A stretch of DNA of 64,000 nt from Petrosia ficiformis (Eukaryota; Porifera; Demospongiae; Haplosclerida; Petrosiidae): NCBI GenBank assembly GCA_947044365.1, contig OX345640.1, positions 2,359,501 through 2,423,500 on the forward strand, read 5' to 3'. This document shows positions 1-64,000 of the stretch, one piece after another. The position numbers were made by a program, and so were the translations under genes. Within the stretch, counting starts at the first letter, position 1, and each line of letters starts with the position of its first letter. Under the pieces are notes generated by a model. The model was not told the DNA's origin. It saw nothing but the letters and a program-made list of their open reading frames with translations, and ran no database searches.

Positions 1-340
1 ATGGCTAGTTCCATGTAATACTACCCAACGCTTGGCCCATACCTTGGTGGGGGTGTTGATGAAACACACAAACACAAAAAAGGAATTAGGTATAAAGAAA
101 GACAAACAGAGAGAAATAGCAGAAGGAGGAGATCAATGAACAAAAGAAAATTTTGATCAATTGCTGACAACAAATATAATAAACACAATAAGGTTCTTAT
201 AATAAAGGTTGTAGGACATAGGGTATATGGCTTAATTCACATTATTTATTTATTGCCTTTACCTTGATAACTCCTCCAGTTACTGGAAGCTTGAATAAGT
301 ATCCTTTCTTGCGAATATCATCTAGACGTCTACTAGCCAT
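1..340 (-). CDS. PH-domain protein, 5' end only (runs off left edge)
   Basis: Two coding exons are readable on the minus strand: 340-263 (ATG at 340-338, 26 codons, ending in a GTAAAG donor) and 42-1 (14 codons, in frame, after an AG at 44-43). The joined product starts MASRRLDDIRKKGYLFKLP and continues with VWAKRWVVLHGTS. The G-Y-L-x-K-L and W-x-K-R-W-x-V-L pattern is the start of a pleckstrin-homology domain, which usually binds phosphoinositides or docks a signalling protein at the membrane. The first residues recall PH domains of DOK/IRS-type adaptors, but 40 residues are too few to assign a family. The 3' part lies outside the window. The gene is divergent from DDX41, with start codons about 115 bp apart. 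The second acceptor has a weak pyrimidine tract, so that exon edge is less certain than the first. Confidence 0.6.
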
Positions 341-455
341 GATCAATATAGCTCCACCCTGCAGTTTGTGCAAAAAGAAGAGGTGGGGCTCATATTACAC
401 CCTGTAATTAGGGGTGGAGCAAACCAACATCAAAACAACGTGTATACATGTTAAT
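341..455. promoter_or_regulatory. shared divergent promoter region (PH-domain gene / DDX41)
   Basis: Only 115 bp separate the two outward-facing start codons (minus-strand ATG at 340, plus-strand ATG at 456), so both 5' UTRs and any promoter must lie here or overlap the partner gene. No TATA box stands out. A bidirectional promoter is inferred from spacing alone. Confidence 0.4.
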
Positions 456-9959
<9,504 letters not shown>

Positions 9960-10484
9960 AGCAAACTCAAACTATTCAAAAAATCTTTAAAATAATTTCA
10001 AATCTCCAAATCTTATTAATTAAAATTTTTGTACTATCATCTGTTAAAAAGTGCAAATGATATCATTTAATTAATAATTAAGACACAAATTTAATAAACC
10101 AGACAAGTAGAGAGAGAGAGAGAAAGATAGAGAGAGAGATAGAGAGATAAAGAGATAGAGAGGAAAAAAATTATATGATAGAGCAAATTACAAATTAAAA
10201 ATTAAAATTATAAAAATTAATAAGTAAAAAAATTATTAATTAATTCATCATAACATTAAGTGCTATAATACATATTAGTAGTAGTACTTAATTTTACACA
10301 TGTTAAATTATGTTGTTTTACAACAATAAGTCTAAAAAAACATTTAACTGTATTCAATCAGTCAGTCAGGGGGGATATTTTTAAAATAATACATTAGTAT
10401 GTACATACACACACACACACACACATGTACATTCATATAGATGATACACAATTACGCAAAGAGTGATTAGTTTTTGATTCAGAA
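9960..10484. other. intergenic, tail-to-tail DDX41 / PH-BTK-ANK-WD40 gene
   Basis: This 525-bp AT-rich spacer between two stop codons holds the probable DDX41 poly(A) signal AATAAA at 10093-10098. It also contains a GA-rich stretch (10107-10165) and a short (CA)n run near 10408-10424. No gene was seen. Confidence 0.7.
10093..10098 (+). terminator. DDX41 poly(A) signal AATAAA
   Basis: The first canonical AATAAA after the DDX41 stop lies 133 bp downstream, in an AT-rich 3' UTR. Assigned by position and motif only. Confidence 0.55.
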
Positions 10485-34829
<24,345 letters not shown>

Positions 34830-35234
34830 GATGCTCGATTAGCTTTGCGGCCACACACACACACTGAAATATGATTGCTCTTCTGGGAAACAAATCTCCT
34901 TATCAAATGACAACTATATTCAAGGCTCTGTTGTTTATGTTTAGTCCAGATCCTGCTGCAATATGTTATTTATGAGTATAATCCGGTAGGTTGCAAGAGA
35001 ATCGATTGATGAGGTGAAGCCCCCCACCCAAGTTATTAGTTACAGCTCCACCTACTCACGAGGTACGCATACGCGGGGCACCATTGGCACGCCCAAAGTA
35101 CCGCGTAGCTTAGAGCTACAGGTCGAATGGCTGGCCACACCCCATGTCGTTCTGCTGACGTACACCATACACGAGGTTACAGTTTTCAGGGAAAAGCGGG
35201 CATACAGTAGTGTATTTTCCACTAAAGTTGCAAT
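34830..35234. promoter_or_regulatory. shared divergent promoter region (PH-BTK-ANK-WD40 gene / SNRNP200)
   Basis: 405 bp lie between the outward-facing ATG codons at 34829 (minus) and 35235 (plus). The stretch 35015-35200 is richer in G, C and CpG than the surroundings (ACGCATACGCGGGG, GTACCGCGTAGC), as promoters of housekeeping genes often are. No TATA box or named motif was identified. Confidence 0.45.

Positions 35235-64000
<28,766 letters not shown>

Noticed and set aside
414..455. Upstream extension of DDX41 starting at 414
   Set aside because: That codon is GTG; the first in-frame ATG is 456, and the family N-terminus is short and acidic as seen from there.

Overview
The window is nuclear DNA from an animal. 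It is AT-rich, its genes are split by canonical GT-AG introns, and it is packed with microsatellites, long tandem arrays and short inverted-repeat transposons. The palindromic word ACATGT/TACATGTA recurs in almost every intron. The genes are metazoan in character (DDX41, SNRNP200, PH-BTK and ankyrin modules). A sponge or other non-bilaterian invertebrate would fit, but that is a guess from repeat style and gene make-up, and the species cannot be fixed from the sequence. Nothing viral, bacterial or CRISPR-like was seen.

Layout. (1) 1-340, minus strand: the 5' end of a gene whose product starts with a PH domain. (2) 456-9959, plus strand: a complete 17-exon DDX41, divergent from gene 1 across about 115 bp. 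Its introns carry three tRNA-Pro(TGG) genes, a Mutator-like 518-bp MITE, and two tandem arrays built from copies of the gene's own 3' splice sites. (3) 10485-34829, minus strand: a 20-exon gene I reconstructed exon by exon. It encodes about 937 residues in the order PH domain, BTK zinc motif, Ser/Pro-rich linker, ankyrin repeats, seven-bladed WD40 propeller. I do not recognise this domain order in any known protein, and it is the most interesting object here. (4) 35235 to the right edge, plus strand: the first 38 exons of SNRNP200/BRR2, the U5 snRNP helicase, divergent from gene 3 across about 405 bp and cut by the window end inside helicase cassette 2. (5) 54362-55348, plus strand: an intronless 328-codon ORF nested in SNRNP200 intron 23, with its own poly(A) signal and no recognised family.

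How the genes relate. DDX41 and SNRNP200 are both spliceosome-associated helicases, and here they flank the PH-BTK-ANK-WD40 gene. The ends of that gene are 3'-to-3' with DDX41 and 5'-to-5' with SNRNP200. I see no evidence beyond position that the three act together.

Mobile and repeated DNA. Several elements have readable ends. They include a MULE-like MITE with a 9-bp target duplication (6048-6565), a hAT-like MITE with an 8-bp duplication (50111-50498), and a 774-bp element with perfect 25-bp terminal repeats and TA duplication (61465-62238). There is also a family of about 180 bp with 6-bp duplications (22364-22542, 32548-32734), a 176-bp palindromic MITE (33466-33641), and other families present in two to four copies. 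Many open frames in the window are translations of simple repeats and were discarded.
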